This document shows positions 13,094 to 25,337 of a DNA stretch of 64,000 nucleotides, one piece after another. Numbering within the stretch: position 1 is the stretch's first letter; every line of letters starts with the position of its first letter. The notes below the pieces were generated by a model that was not told where the DNA came from, searched no databases, and worked only from the letters and a program-made list of their open reading frames with translations. The position numbers were made by a program, and so were the translations under genes. The DNA lies in contig OY829328.1 in the NCBI GenBank assembly GCA_963691655.1, positions 31,453,890-31,517,889 of the forward strand. Direction: 5' to 3'. This DNA comes from Toxonevra muliebris (Eukaryota > Arthropoda > Insecta > Diptera > Pallopteridae).

Positions 13094-14782
13094 TCGGGTG
13101 GCCCTTAGTTAGGTATAGTCTTCCCTATCTTAACCATTTTCTTATTTATTTCTAGAGAAATTTATTTGGTAACATCTAGGAAATTGTGTGAAAACCTTCT
13201 GAATCAAATTTTTCAAAAATAAATTAGCACAATTCCTGAAACAACATGAAAAATATTTATATTTATAATCGCCCACAACTTCTATAGGAGAAACATATTT
13301 TTATTTACAAGAATAATATCTATAAAATCAAATGTGAATTTCACAAGAATTTCAACGAAATTCACTTGAAATGCCAAAAGTAACTCAGCAACTCTCGAAC
13401 ACATGGTAGTAAAAAGCGGGGAAAATATAATATAAATTTTTTTAAACATTTTGCATTTTGTTTTCATAACAGCTGGTCTAGCGATATTTCTGTGGTAAAA
13501 ACGAAAAACAGCTCCAGTTATGCTGTGGAAAAGATGGAAAATATTTTATCACATATTCTTGACTATAAAGAATAAACTGAATTTTTAAATAATTTTTCGA
13601 ACTATATTTCGTTTTAAGAATGATCTTTAATTTGAAGATAAAGTCGTTTGAAACAATAGCTGCGTTTTATTCGCCACTTGCTTCTAGTTATGTATAACTA
13701 GCAGCGATAATTGTATGGGAAAACAACAAAAAAAGTGCAGAGATAACACGTATAATTATAACACACAAAAATTGTTCTTCTTCTCCAAATTTATAATCAG
13801 TCAAAAACGAAATTCGATTCTCTATTAAATTCCATTTTTGTCGTGTGTCCACCTAAATTTGAAATTCGAAATTTCGACGAAATTCACTCGCATACTCGCT
13901 CTATAATAAAGAATTTAGTAGTGGGTATTTTTTTTGGTCTTCGCCAACGATTTGTTAAAAAAATTGTTTCTCAGCTTCATTTTTTGTGAAAATGTTATTG
14001 TATTCTTGAATGAGTTTCACATTTTTTTCTGCAACGTCATCGACAGCATCTTTCGTCTCAAGCTTTTCAATTTCGTTTCTGTAGCCTGGATCATTTTTCC
14101 ATGTTGAAAGTTCTTTGTTAAAGAAATTGGTGCTGATATAAAGTTTCGCAGTAGTTTTGTACCAGTTGTTAAAAAAGACGTAAACTCGATGTGTATAATC
14201 GAAGAAAACTGATTTTTTTGTAGCCTGCTTCAAATATATTTTAAACTTTATTTGTCTTAACCGCTGTTGGAACATTTTCATCAAATAATGATAGAGCCAG
14301 AGTTTGGGGAGCTAAGTATTCGCTGTGGGTGACTAATTTGTCCACAGAACTTTTCTGGTTTCTCGATAATAATATCCTGATAATTTATTTGCTTTAATTC
14401 CATCTGATGGCAGAAACTAGGCTCAAACGTACACCCGAGCAAGAAAAATACAAATTCTTTTTAAGAGTTCTTTCCCTTATGAGCTAACTGAAACTGGTCT
14501 TGAGAAAGGTATATCTTAAATGCATAAATAATTGTTAACTCCAACAACTAATCATCTCAGTGTTGTTTCTTCATGGAAAGATGTTGTTCAAGAAATCCAA
14601 AAAAAAAAATTATTTGAAAAAATGACTTTCTGGGCGACAATGTACAACTTCATGGTCGATGAGGGCCGCCTCGCAGTTGTCCGATTGAGCTCAAATTTTG
14701 TATATTTTTTCTTTATTGATTAAAACACGATAGGGGTCTGGGAGTTAAACTTTTAGAAAGTTGAAATATAAGGGCCACCCTA
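13094..14782. mobile_element. hAT-type DNA transposon, decayed (1.69 kb)
   Basis: Flanked by the 8-bp direct repeat ATGTGCAT at 13086-13093 and 14783-14790, as expected for hAT insertions. The inverted repeats are TCGGGTGGCCCTTA on the left and TAGGGTGGCCCTTA on the right, so 13 of 14 bases agree, and the TAGGG start fits hAT ends. No hAT transposase or BED finger was recognised inside. A protein-like frame on the minus strand is listed separately. The element is probably non-autonomous or internally rearranged. Confidence 0.8.
13955..14284 (-). pseudogene. Broken protein-coding remnant inside the hAT element
   Basis: An open frame of 109 codons with protein-like composition (WKNDPGYRNEIEKLETKDA, FFNNWYKTTAKLY). 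In another frame just upstream on the same strand, about 14285-14420, there is open sequence reading EYLAPQTLALSLFDENV, so the original protein was probably longer and has since frameshifted. I do not recognise the family. It shows no DDE, RNase H or dimerisation motif of a hAT transposase. It may be a second ORF carried by the element or a captured gene fragment. Confidence 0.35.
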
Positions 14783-14790
14783 ATGTGCAT

Positions 14791-17088
14791 ATATGATCGC
14801 TGACTGATCTAAGGTGAGAGTTTTAACACAAAAATCAATGTTTTTGGCATCTTCCTAAAAATTTAATATCCACCGAAGGCCTTTTTATTTCAATCTTATT
14901 CTTAGGTATTTTTCTCTTTCTAAAAGTAAATGAACGACAAATTTTTTAACCTAGTGTAAATGAATAATTGTACTTTTGTTTGGACTACAAAATTCTTTTG
15001 TATATAGGAATTACTGTTATCCTTCAATTACAATTCCAATTTCAACCAGCAAAATTTTTAAAAAATAAACCATTGTGAAGACTTAATCTACACACTTCAA
15101 ACTGTCAGAAAATCCAAAAAAAAAAAAATAGATTTTTGAAACCAGAGCATCCTTCCAAGAAACCATCAATTTCGAAATAATATTTGTCTATCCTTCTGCA
15201 TGCTTTCCTGCTCCTTCTTAACACATGCACTCGTAATGATGCAATATATCTCAATTTATAAACAGTAGGTATCCTTAAAATTCAATTACAGCTTATGTTT
15301 ATATGTATTGCAGCATTAATGTATTTTGTCTCTTCATGAAATTTTACTAAATTGCACAAAATTTAATTTGAACGTGTGCAATAAAATTCGAACGCGCCTG
15401 GCAATAATTTATTTTAGTATTTGGTGTAAGAGTAGTCGATTTTCCAAAGTTATTAAATGAAGTTATTATTAAATGAAATTAATTAAAAATTAATTAATTT
15501 TTCATTTATAAAAAGTAAAAATGGTCAATGAAATCATTTTATGATTGCTTTCACTAAAGGCTAAAAAGTTGCAGCTGCATACGACACAATGTCAAGGGAT
15601 AATACCAAAAGAGAATTTTTTTTCGGAATATACCCACACACATATATCCACACACACACACCAGGAAACACTCATACAAAATTGTGAAGAGCAAAAGTTG
15701 ACGAAATTTTAATAAGACACTTTTGCTTCTAACTCTTTTCCAAATTGCCTTGACACAGACGTTTCCATGTCACTTTAGTTTAGATTTTTTACTTTTCTTA
15801 TTTCTTTTATTTTTTTTTTTTTGCTTGCCTGATTTTAGAAATATCAAATTGAGGCTCTATTTTTTTTTGCAGCAGGGTCATTATATTACGGTATCTAGTG
15901 TTTAAGTAAAAGCAATTGTGAATTTGAATTCAGCACCCTGTATGTAAAAGTATTGCCTAAACTAGTGTGGCAATAAAAAATTCAAAACGGTCACATAAGG
16001 ACTTGTCAAAGATCACGTACTCAATAAATATTGCTTATTCGTTCGTTGGTTCGTTCGTTTTTATTTTATTTAAGTTAAATTTTTTTCAAGTTTTTTGTTG
16101 AATGTCCTTCTTGAATATTTTCCCTTTTATTTTAAGGTTCTTTTGAAGTACTTTCAAGTTGTTGGTGTGGTATGTGCAGTAGTAGTGTCCTTTTATTTGG
16201 CTCAACATGTACTTACTATTAGTATGCACACATAAATGTTACGTGTTTGATGCTACATTACTCAAAAATTACTTATTTCAGTTGAATTGTAATTATCTTC
16301 TAATGGATACCATTTACAATACAAAAATACATACACAAAAAAAAATAAACCAATAAATTCTTTTGAATTTAAATGTTTAAATCCTTAATTAAATTAGAAG
16401 AAAGTTCGTAAAACAAACAAAACATTTATTAACATTGGGTTTATGGGTTTTTGTAATTTTGTCTACAAAAATATTTAAAAAAAGTTTTTATAGAAAATTA
16501 AAACAAAGGGATAAAATGTAAATAAACATAATTTTATGAAGTACTTTAAAATTCTTGCCGCTTAATAAAGATCAGTTAATAAACATAATAAAATCAACAC
16601 ATTATTTTTTTTTCGCAATTTCTGATTAATTTTCTTTAACTTAATAAAAATAGTGGAAGCAAACTGAGACACTAGCAAAAATTTGGATAAAAAAAAAATT
16701 AACTTCAAGAAAAAATAATGAAAATAAAGCAATAAAATAAATTATTCGTTCTCTACTAGATTCAATTCACGAAGGTTCAAAAAAAATGAACTGATTACTT
16801 AATGTAATCAAATTTAATGTTTACTAAAACCAAGTTTAGATGTTTCGGATATCTAATTACCCATAGTAAAATTTTATGAGCAACATTTTTCTAAAACATT
16901 AAAAAACTCTCTGTGAACGTTTTTAATTGAATAAAAGAGTAATTTCTTTTGAAAAGGGTTATAAAAAAAACCCATAAGCAATGGCGATAATAGGTTAACA
17001 CATTCCAAAATTATGTTTTACGAAAGATTTTACTGTAAGATGATGAACACATAATCGTTCGCAGATGCAAAAATAACCAAGATGTCTT
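14791..17088. other. Intron 1 sequence without recognised gene
   Basis: AT-rich, with a TTAATTAAAAATTAATTAATT palindromic run near 15478-15500, ACACACA near 15633-15660, and CGTTCGTTGGTTCGTTCG near 16040. No bounded element was found. The open frame at 15723-15905 is poly-Phe/Leu from a T run. Confidence 0.4.
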
Positions 17089-17720
17089 ATACTATGTTCC
17101 CATTGAGCCGAAATTGCGTAGTTTCGGCAAATGGTTTCGAACGAAACTGCAATCGTTCATATTGGTTCAGATGGTTTCGTTTATGGTTTCGTTTGACAGT
17201 TTATTTCTTGTTGTAAAATGCCGGCGACTAATACAATTATTCCTAATATTGAATAAATTTTAATATGAAGAGAATCAAAATGATAAACGAAACAAAGAAA
17301 TAAAAATGTATAAGAGAAAGCGTCAATTGTTATTTTTTCACTTCAACCGCAGTCACTATGCAGCTTTGCTGCCGCAGCTCCTCCGCCATTTATTCATATG
17401 TATGGCCGTTTTTTTTTGCCCTACGTAGCTCCTCCATCTTTTCTGCCCATATTTGGGCTATTTTCCATTAATAAAGTTGTAAGCAAAGCAAAATATAAAT
17501 GTCAGAGCAAATTCATTGCAATATTCATTTCAGTGTACACATTCAGGGTTACATTCTATTTTTGCGTAGTTTCGAAAGCGGTTTCGTTGAAACCACCTCA
17601 TTTCCGTGGTTTCGCTTCACATATTTTTATATTCCGAAATTGAGCATTTCAACGCAGTTTCAGCCGAAACCACGGAAATGGTCGAAACCACGCAATTTCG
17701 GCTCAGTGGGAACATAGTAT
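17089..17720. mobile_element. Foldback DNA element with GGTTTCG subterminal repeats
   Basis: Inverted repeats of about 40 bp begin ATACTATGTTCCCA and continue TGAGCCGAAATTGCGT. The ends at 17089 and 17720 agree at nearly every base. Inside each end are repeated GGTTTCG/CGAAACC motifs, at least ten in all, a pattern like transposase-binding subterminal repeats. The flanking 8-mers GATGTCTT and TATGTATT match at 6 of 8, which would fit an eroded hAT target duplication. The two open frames near 17400-17717 are chance readings of the repeats. Length 632 bp, no transposase seen. Confidence 0.75.
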
Positions 17721-20269
17721 TATGTATTACTAGATGATACCAACATGGTCAAAAATGCAAAAGCTTTAAAACCGCTTAAAATAAAACTTGACGTCAAGGC
17801 ATAAAACTGAATTAAACTCCGTACTTTGGACAACTTTCGCTATCCAACAAGCATATTTTAACCCCGATCTGCGTTTCAAAAATTTTCAATTGGCTCAAAT
17901 TTCTGGTTTATAATGGTTTAAAAATAATATGAAGTTACTATTTACATTTCAAACTCCCAACTTTGGTAATGTGAAATCAGTTCTAATGTAAAATTTAAAC
18001 TAAACCTGACAAACTAGACGAATTCGTTTCTAATTCGAAACGAATTCGTTGTGATGATAAAATGCTTCGAAAACGAATATCATTAACGATTCATTTCCTA
18101 TTTTCACCAAACAAATTTTTATTTAGAATTCTTGATTCTTTTCTACTTTACTAAAAGGAATTCATTTTGAATGCTATAGCGAAGACACGTTACCCGGTTC
18201 ATTTTCGAATTCATTTCGAATGCTTAAATGATTGTATTGATTTCTATGGTTTGTTGGGAGTTGCTAAAAATTTTCAAATTCTATAAAAATTTAAATATAA
18301 CCATGCAAATACCAAAATTCAATGTTCTAATTTCTGATATCAGAAGGTAAAAGTATACAGGTGATTTAAGAATTCTAAATGTTCTTTCGTATGGTTAACC
18401 ATGAGAGTTTGAGAACTGGGAATTTACTATTGTGCACATACGAAAACATGCTGATCGATTGCTATAATGTGGTAAAATGTTAGGGCAAATGCATAGAATA
18501 CTCCATGATGCTGCTGCTGACTGCTGCTTACAGGGCAAAATAATAGGGTGCAATCATTGAAAATTGCTTTCTGTCGCTTGAGCAGCAGTAGCAGCAGCAG
18601 CAAGTTGCTATTACCAATTTTTGCTAATAGTGTAGTAACATCCAATACATCGAACACCAAAACATTACGATGCAATTCCAAGCAATTAAATCACTTTGAT
18701 GGTAATTTGGATTAATATGGTGTTGTCCATTTAGGCCATACGAACAATTAGTTTGGCAAATGTGTACAACCCGATTAGGTAAATCTAAAAATGAGATTTA
18801 TTAGCCAGTTGCATGTATTCTACTCATACCTACACATAAATACCGATGCACTTTTGCTACTTGTATGTACTATGTTTGAATATGTGATAACGATACTTCT
18901 GGTATTGGTAGTTGTAGTGTCATTTGCCTATGGCCAAAATGCTTTTGGCTTCTTTGCTTTGCACATACCCAAATCTGACTCTGACTCCGACTGCGATTGC
19001 AAATAAATGCATTTAGTAGTGCAAGCTTGAAAATGTTTTCTATTTGTTTTTTTCGTGTTTTTCGATTTTTGACCAAAATGAAAATGTTTACGTTATTTAT
19101 TTGGCTTATCGAGTGCTATTGATGCTGCTGCTGCTGTACGTTAATAGCCAAATTCAAAAGCTATATGAAAACAGTTTTAGCTTTTTTTTATACTGCTCGC
19201 TAGGTACAACACATCCATTTCATATTCACAATGTTCAATTTTAATATTAATTTGTTAGGTAAATATTTACTTTAGTTTAGATTAATGAGCTCTCTCGCTT
19301 TGCAATCATGTTGTATACATACATTTTTAAAATTTATTATGTATTAACTATACTAATTGGTATGGGAGTTTAGTTGAAAAATAAATAAATCTTTTTGTTT
19401 TTAAATTAACTGGTTGTTTATGTTTTTGATAATTTAAAAAATAATATATTCCTTTGCAAAAAAAAAAAAACAAAAGCAAGATAAAAATGATAACAAAAAT
19501 TGAAAATAAAAATTGCATATCGTATCTTCATATGAAAATATGATAAATACTAACATTAAAATAAATTATACCTTTTCAAAAGCAAAAGCAGAAAAAAAAA
19601 TTCAATGGAAAATGGAAAAAATACTTACTTTTGATACTCTCTTTTTCTGCATATACTTTTTGCTTATAAAAGTGTATTTTAATATCAAGTTACCTTAATG
19701 GTCATACTAATGGGTTTCCATGATATGGTCGCGCGAATTTCATGCCACCACAAAAAGTGAACCACATTCACCATTCATCATCATACCTACTACATCTATG
19801 TTCCCCATATTTGTTCAGGGGGAAATCGGTCGGTGAATGCTTTAACGAAAAATTGCAAATCTGTCTTTTGCAGACTTTCTTAAATGTTACTCGAATTCCA
19901 TTGCATGCAAAAGAATAGTAAAATAAATCTAAAAAAAAAAAAAATAACTAAACCTAGGCTGAATATTAATATAATTTTTATTTTCTGGCATATGCTCATA
20001 TGTTACTATGAATGTACCCAATAGGAAATGTAGCGTTTGAGAATATCTTATAGAGCGCTTGCCACAAGGTAAACCGAGCGCTTGCGATTTCAACTGCCAA
20101 ATCTTGCATAAGAAGAGCAGCAATGGTTCGAGGCGTAATGATGTTTAAGAGAAAATTGGCATTATACCTAAAAGTTATACAACCATTGAAAGTTTATTCC
20201 ACATCTCGGCTATTCTGAAGATAATACTTCAAATGAAAAAAAATTATAATAAAGTTTGGACTTAAGATA
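17721..20269. other. Intron 1 sequence without recognised gene
   Basis: Contains a strong 13-bp stem-loop at 18018-18049, CTG/CAG triplet tracts near 18508-18605, and a less AT-rich block from about 18420 to 19150 that could be conserved regulatory sequence. No coding feature is convincing. Confidence 0.35.
18018..18049. repeat. Perfect 13-bp stem-loop
   Basis: ACGAATTCGTTTC at 18018-18030 pairs perfectly with GAAACGAATTCGT at 18037-18049 around a 6-base loop. Related GAATTC/TTCGAA motifs recur to about 18220 (ATTTTCGAATTCATTTCG), so it may be part of a decayed element with subterminal repeats. Confidence 0.7.
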
Positions 20270-20273
20270 TTAA

Positions 20274-20403
20274 CCCAGATATGCCCAAAGTTCTATATGT
20301 AGTGCGCTTCAAAAATGTTTGATTTGGATTAAATTAGAATATATTTAATTAAAATATAAACTTTTTGGAGTGCACTACATTAAGGACATTGGGCATATCT
20401 GGG
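20274..20403. mobile_element. piggyBac-type MITE (130 bp)
   Basis: Flanked on both sides by TTAA (20270-20273 and 20404-20407). The ends begin CCCAGATATGCCCAA in both orientations, and the similarity continues for about 35 bp (ATGTAGTGC shared). The TTAA target and CCC start are typical of piggyBac elements. Too short to encode anything; it must have depended on a transposase elsewhere. Confidence 0.88.
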
Positions 20404-20407
20404 TTAA

Positions 20408-22209
20408 TATGTAGAAAGTTTCAATTTTATATCTTATAAAATAAACGAGAAAATAAAAAATTAATAATATTTATCGATTTTAAGCTTAAAAAATTAGGAA
20501 TACGCTTTAATGGCTAACACTTAAACGACGTGGTTCTTCCAGTTTCGCAGTGGAGAACTACGAGGACTTCATTATAAATCTAGCTATTTCCTTAATATTT
20601 GTTTGATGATAGGACGGTCAGACTAATGAAGAAAGGTTAGTATAGGTGTTTTAGTCTCCTATCCAGAGATGGGTATTACACATGAAATGATGGATTGTTT
20701 CGTCCTCTACCTTAGAGTGTCTCTTTAACTTCCTCTAAAAAAGAAGCGAAAGTCTTTTTTAGTATAATGGACTTTGAAAGTAATTTGATGATTTTGAAAT
20801 TTTCACTTTAAAGTTTGTTATTCGCTCTCTAAATGTTGCAATTAAACTTAGTTCCAAATTTTTGTAGGCGAGTGACATAAGTGGAAACTGACTTTTTTCT
20901 ACCGCTAGATTTTTACTTCCTTTTTTATGGTTTATCCCGTGATATCCTCAAAGTGCCGATGTAAACAAGTTTTTTTTTTAGCAATAGAAGCAAATAATTG
21001 TTTGTTTTTTTTAAAGCAACATTCGTTAGCATACAAACAATTCGAATTACTTCTATTTTTCCAGCCCCAGAGCGCTTTAAATATTCACATGTTGTGTGCT
21101 CTCAGTGCTTCTTGGAAATCAAACTTCTGTGCATAATAAATCTTATGCCATATTCTTATAAATTAAAAAATAAATGCCTTACTTATTTTTAAAATAAAGA
21201 TTCGTTTCTTTTTAGCTTTAAAGAGAAAGCAAAACCAATGTTGGGAAGTGCTTCAAATCTTTCCCAGTGGGAGACATACTATCTAAATACATATGAAAGC
21301 TTTTTACATCGTCTGTCAGTCCGTTCATTCATTCCATAATATGTACTTGTATACTTAGTTTTGTCTATCAAATTCAAACCATGTGTTCCACTCCTTTGTA
21401 CCACGGTACTTTCATTCATTTATTTATTCATCTTGCTTTTCATATTTCTTATAAAAGTTCTAAAAATATAGTAGGTACTGATAGGTAAAAACGACTACAT
21501 TAAATAAATTTCATTTCAACATTTGAAAAACTCATTTTGAATTTTTAAAGATTCTTAGGAGGTTTTGCTTGAATGTGTGTGTGTGTTTGTTGTCGACAAT
21601 GAAAAAATAATAAAGTCAAATAATTGCATTTCCTTTAGACAATCATGTCTCAGCAATGGTGCTGAAGAGCAGTAGGGGGTTAGGGAAGAATAGTGGTGGA
21701 CTTTTATGTGTGTCTTTCCTTTTTCTTGTTATTATTATTTTTGGCCTCCGTGGCTTTGTCTATAATAATATTTCATAAATTATTTATTTTTTTTTTTCTG
21801 TGGCTTTCATTCTCTTCATTGCATTTTTAACTTCTCTTTCTCCCTTTGTCGCTCTCTCGTTCTCAACTGTTCACCATAAAGGAATTCATTAATCTCATCC
21901 ATTTTTTATTTTTGGTTTATTTGTTGGATTTTATTGCAAATACTTAGCATAAGTTGTTAGGATTTTTGTTGTGGTGCTTAAGAGAAATGTTTGAAATTCT
22001 TGAGAATTGCATTTTTGTGCTGTTAATTATTGTTTTAGTTAAGTTTTGACATGAATATTTGTGTTTTGTGATTTTAATTGTTGTTTCATTCGTGTATGGA
22101 AAAATGTTGGTACTTTTGTTGTGGGGTTTAATTTATTTCTTTGACTTAATTTTTTTTTTTTTTTAATAGTTACAATAAAATTTATGTTTTCAAAATCCGA
22201 TCATTGAAG
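20408..22209. other. Intron 1 sequence without recognised gene
   Basis: AT-rich. A (TG)n run lies near 21574-21588. T runs and small open frames (20927-21192) have no protein-like features. Nothing else was recognised. Confidence 0.4.
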
Positions 22210-22213
22210 TTAA

Positions 22214-22862
22214 GGGGTTAGGTTCAGTTAGAGGCGTAAAAAAATTAATACTTTAAATATTTTTTTTTTTTTTTCACAGCAAGCACATTTATTTCCAAAA
22301 TACATACTATGTTTTGTCTTCACTTGACCAAAATTTAAAAAAAAAAAACAAAAATTAATTTTTGACAAAGTTATCGCCATCGTTGTTGAACCCAGTTCCC
22401 GAAGTAATGCCTTGCGGTAACGATCAGAACATCTAAAATCAATCCACCAAAACAAAAAAAAAAAAAAGCACTAGTTCAATAGTTAATCTTGTACTTAACA
22501 AGATCGATTTTTTTTTTTAATACACAAAATAGCGGATTCTGAAAGTTTACTCGCTGATTTTCAACGAAAAAAAAAAACAGTTTATTGTTAAAAAAATAGA
22601 AGTTAAAAAAAACAACTCATTTCGTTAAGGACAAGTTTTTTATTTAGTATTTATCAATAAGCTGTTTAAATTTCAGTCAAATCCGTCGAGTGGTTTTTGA
22701 ATAAGAGTGGTCACCGACTTGAAACAACATAGTTTCGAAAAAAAAACGCGATAACTTCGTCAAAAATTAATTTTTTTTTGGTTAGAAATTTCAGTTGAGT
22801 AAAAATAAACATAGTACAATATAATAACTCTTTTTTTCACACCTCTAAATGAACCTAACTCC
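22214..22862. mobile_element. TTAA-flanked long-TIR element (649 bp)
   Basis: TTAA occurs at 22210-22213 and 22863-22866. The ends read GGGGTTAGGTTCAGTTAGAG on the left and GGAGTTAGGTTCATTTAGAG on the right when inverted. Similarity continues inward for about 150 bp, including AATTAATTTTTGAC and AGTTATCGC in both arms. The TTAA target points to a piggyBac-like transposase, although the GRGG start differs from the usual CCC. No coding region; the 75-codon frame at 22228-22455 is a chance reading. Confidence 0.82.
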
Positions 22863-23088
22863 TTAAAGAATGTATAAAAGAAGTTAACATTAAGTGAAAA
22901 AATTCTTAATTATTGTAATTAAATAAACGAAATGCGGTTTTCTTATTTGTCTGACAGAAAATATATTATGTAGTCTCATGAGGGTCTGAATCTGTTTCTA
23001 TAAACTTCTCCAATATCTTCGATCTATTGTGTTTTATTTCTAGTATTAATACTTAAGTGCTGAGCATTGTCTTGAGTAGAACTTTAAC

Positions 23089-23122
23089 TTTTAACTTTAA
23101 CTTTTAACTTTAACTTTTAAAC
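23089..23122. repeat. 13-bp tandem repeat (AACTTTAACTTTT)
   Basis: About 2.6 copies of AACTTTAACTTTT in a row. It is a simple repeat with no recognised neighbour. Confidence 0.7.
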
Positions 23123-23404
23123 TACCCTGGTGAGTTGAATTCATCTGTTTGGTAAATAATGGAGGCTTAGAATTTAATTGTATTGACTTGAGATAATATT
23201 AAATATTTTCACGCACTACCGTTCGGAATCGATGATTGTTTTGTGGAGCTTATGGATTTGACCCAATGCAAAATCATTTCAGCAGGCTTTTTATAACTGG
23301 GTTTTGGCATTAGCTAGAAAATTGTCATATGCATACTCTAGTAGTAATTTGTATTGAATTATCTACTTCCAGCACTATTATTATTTATATTTCATTTATG
23401 ACTA

Positions 23405-25335
23405 GTGATGATTCGATACAAGTAAATATAAGTAGAAACTCGATACTTTTCATTCGATTCAAGTACTTTCTTTATTCGATGCTATAACATAAGTATTTTA
23501 CTTTGTATCGGAAAAAAAGGTCACTCGATACTTTTGGAAAATATTTATTTAAAAAACTGAAATATTGCTATACAGTATTTAAAATTGTGGATCATTTTAC
23601 AATATTTTACAGCAATCATTAATATATTTCAAAATGCTACTGCAGAATTATTCAAAATATTTCAATCCATATTGAAATATTTCAATGTATAACAATATTG
23701 CAGTACAGTATTGAAGTTCTAGAAGATATTTCCGGTCATGCATGTGGAACATAATGTTTATTGAAACTTTTTCATTAAAATAAAATATTTTTAATAAGCT
23801 TTAATCTGTTGATTAGTTTTCCTTCTATTATAAATTTTCAAGCGATTTGCTAAACTAAATTAACGTCATTTCTATATGATTCACGTGTTTCCAGTGGAAA
23901 TATCTTAAAACCATGGTTTATTGGCGAAAAACTCGTGTTGAATAGTGTAAACTGTAGACTCAACCATTTTTAAACGGCTGATCTTAGAGTTTTGATTTTT
24001 TTTAATTTAATTGATAATATTTTACAAATTACAGAAAAATATAACTTTTATAGTTCTAACCACTATTTATGAACTCGTGGACCTTTTTTGGTAAGCCTTT
24101 TTTTTTTGGAACAGTTTGCCCATCTCCTTTTAAAATCTTCGATATTTTGGGACACCTTTTTTGTGCTCTTTAAGTTTCTTTTCACAAGAGCCCAATATCT
24201 CTCCACTGGTCTTAGCTCCGGACAATTTGGAGGATTGGCTTCTCTTGGTACAAAAACTATGTTATTACTTTGGTACCACTCCAGAGCTTTCTTGCCGTAG
24301 TGACATGATGCCAAATCGGGCCAAAAATATGTGGACACATTGTGCTCTCTTATGAAAGGAAGAAGTCTTTTTTTCAAACATTCTTTGATGTATATTTCGG
24401 TATTTATAGAGACCACTCTAACAAATGACTTGCTTATTTTGCCGCAACTGCATATAGCTTGCCATACCAGGAATTTTTTAGGAAATTTTGTCAGCTTTTG
24501 GATTCTAAATTGTTCTTCGTTATTTCCTGGAGCATCAGCAACATAAAAATTTTGACCCGGAAGCTGCGTAAAATCTGCCAGTACATACGTTTCGTCGTCC
24601 ATTATACAACATGAATATTTTTGTATGAAATAAGATTTTAATTTCCGAGCCCTACTTTTTGGCGTCTAAATTTTTTGCAGCATTTCTGCCTGGAGCTTTT
24701 TGGACTTTGTATGTTTTCAAACCTGCATTGGCTTTAACTTTTCGCACCAAATAGTCAGAGCACTCGGCTAACCGGGCAGCTTTTCTACCAGATGTGTTTG
24801 GAGATCTTTTCAATATGCTTTCTATTTTCTTGGCTTTCCCAATATCATGTGGTCCTTGTTTTCTTCCCGAACCAGGTTTCCTATCGATGGTCAAATTCGC
24901 CTGAAACTGTTTAATAACATTGGAAACAGTTTGACGGCAGACCTTCAATTCTTTGGTCAATTTTTTGTAGGACCAATTTGGATTTTTTTTTAATATTTTT
25001 ATTAGTTTTAAGATGTACTTCTTTTTCTTCACTCATTTTGATCAAACTCACAATAAATCAACATGCTTGTCATTGAAAATAACAACTGACATATTTTTCA
25101 AATATAACTAGATCAAAGAAATTTTTAAATTTTACACCCAAAAAAAAGTTATTAGGTAAAACATGTGTTAAGATTTTATCAATCTCACTCCTTTTCCTTG
25201 ACAACCACTTAAAAAAAGTGTAATTTGTTTCTTTAAACGAGTATTCGATACTGATATTTTCGGTAGCATCCATACTTTTATTCGATACAAGGAATGAGTA
25301 AAAGTATAGATACTATGTGGGTATCGAATCAACAC
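23405..25335 (-). mobile_element. IS630-Tc1-mariner element, DD37E type, copy 1
   Basis: A 1931-bp element bounded by TA on both sides (23403-23404 and 25336-25337). The ends read GTGATGATTCGATAC on the left and GTGTTGATTCGATAC on the right when inverted. More ATTCGATAC/ACTTTTACTC copies lie just inside each end. The minus strand carries a broken transposase (listed separately). TA targets are the rule for this superfamily. A 5'-truncated copy of the same family lies at 33030-33490. Confidence 0.88.
24063..25032 (-). pseudogene. DD37E transposase, frameshifted and internally deleted
   Basis: Would cut and paste its own element through a DDE catalytic triad. The N-terminal part (25032-24652, 126 codons) holds helix-turn-helix DNA-binding sequence (SYKKLTKELKVCRQTVSNV). 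After a one-base frameshift in an A run near 24655, the catalytic part (24602-24063) follows: first Asp in DDETYVLADF, second in FWPDLASCHYG, and the Glu in PELRPVERYW. There are 37 residues between the last two, as in the DD37E group known from mosquitoes. Near the C-terminus about 37 bases are missing compared with the 33030 fragment, which shifts the last residues. It therefore looks inactive. Confidence 0.88.
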
Positions 25336-25337
25336 TA

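Noticed and set aside
18508..18605. CTG/CAG tracts as a microRNA hairpin
   Set aside because: Pairing comes from simple triplet repeats, with no conserved arm pattern.
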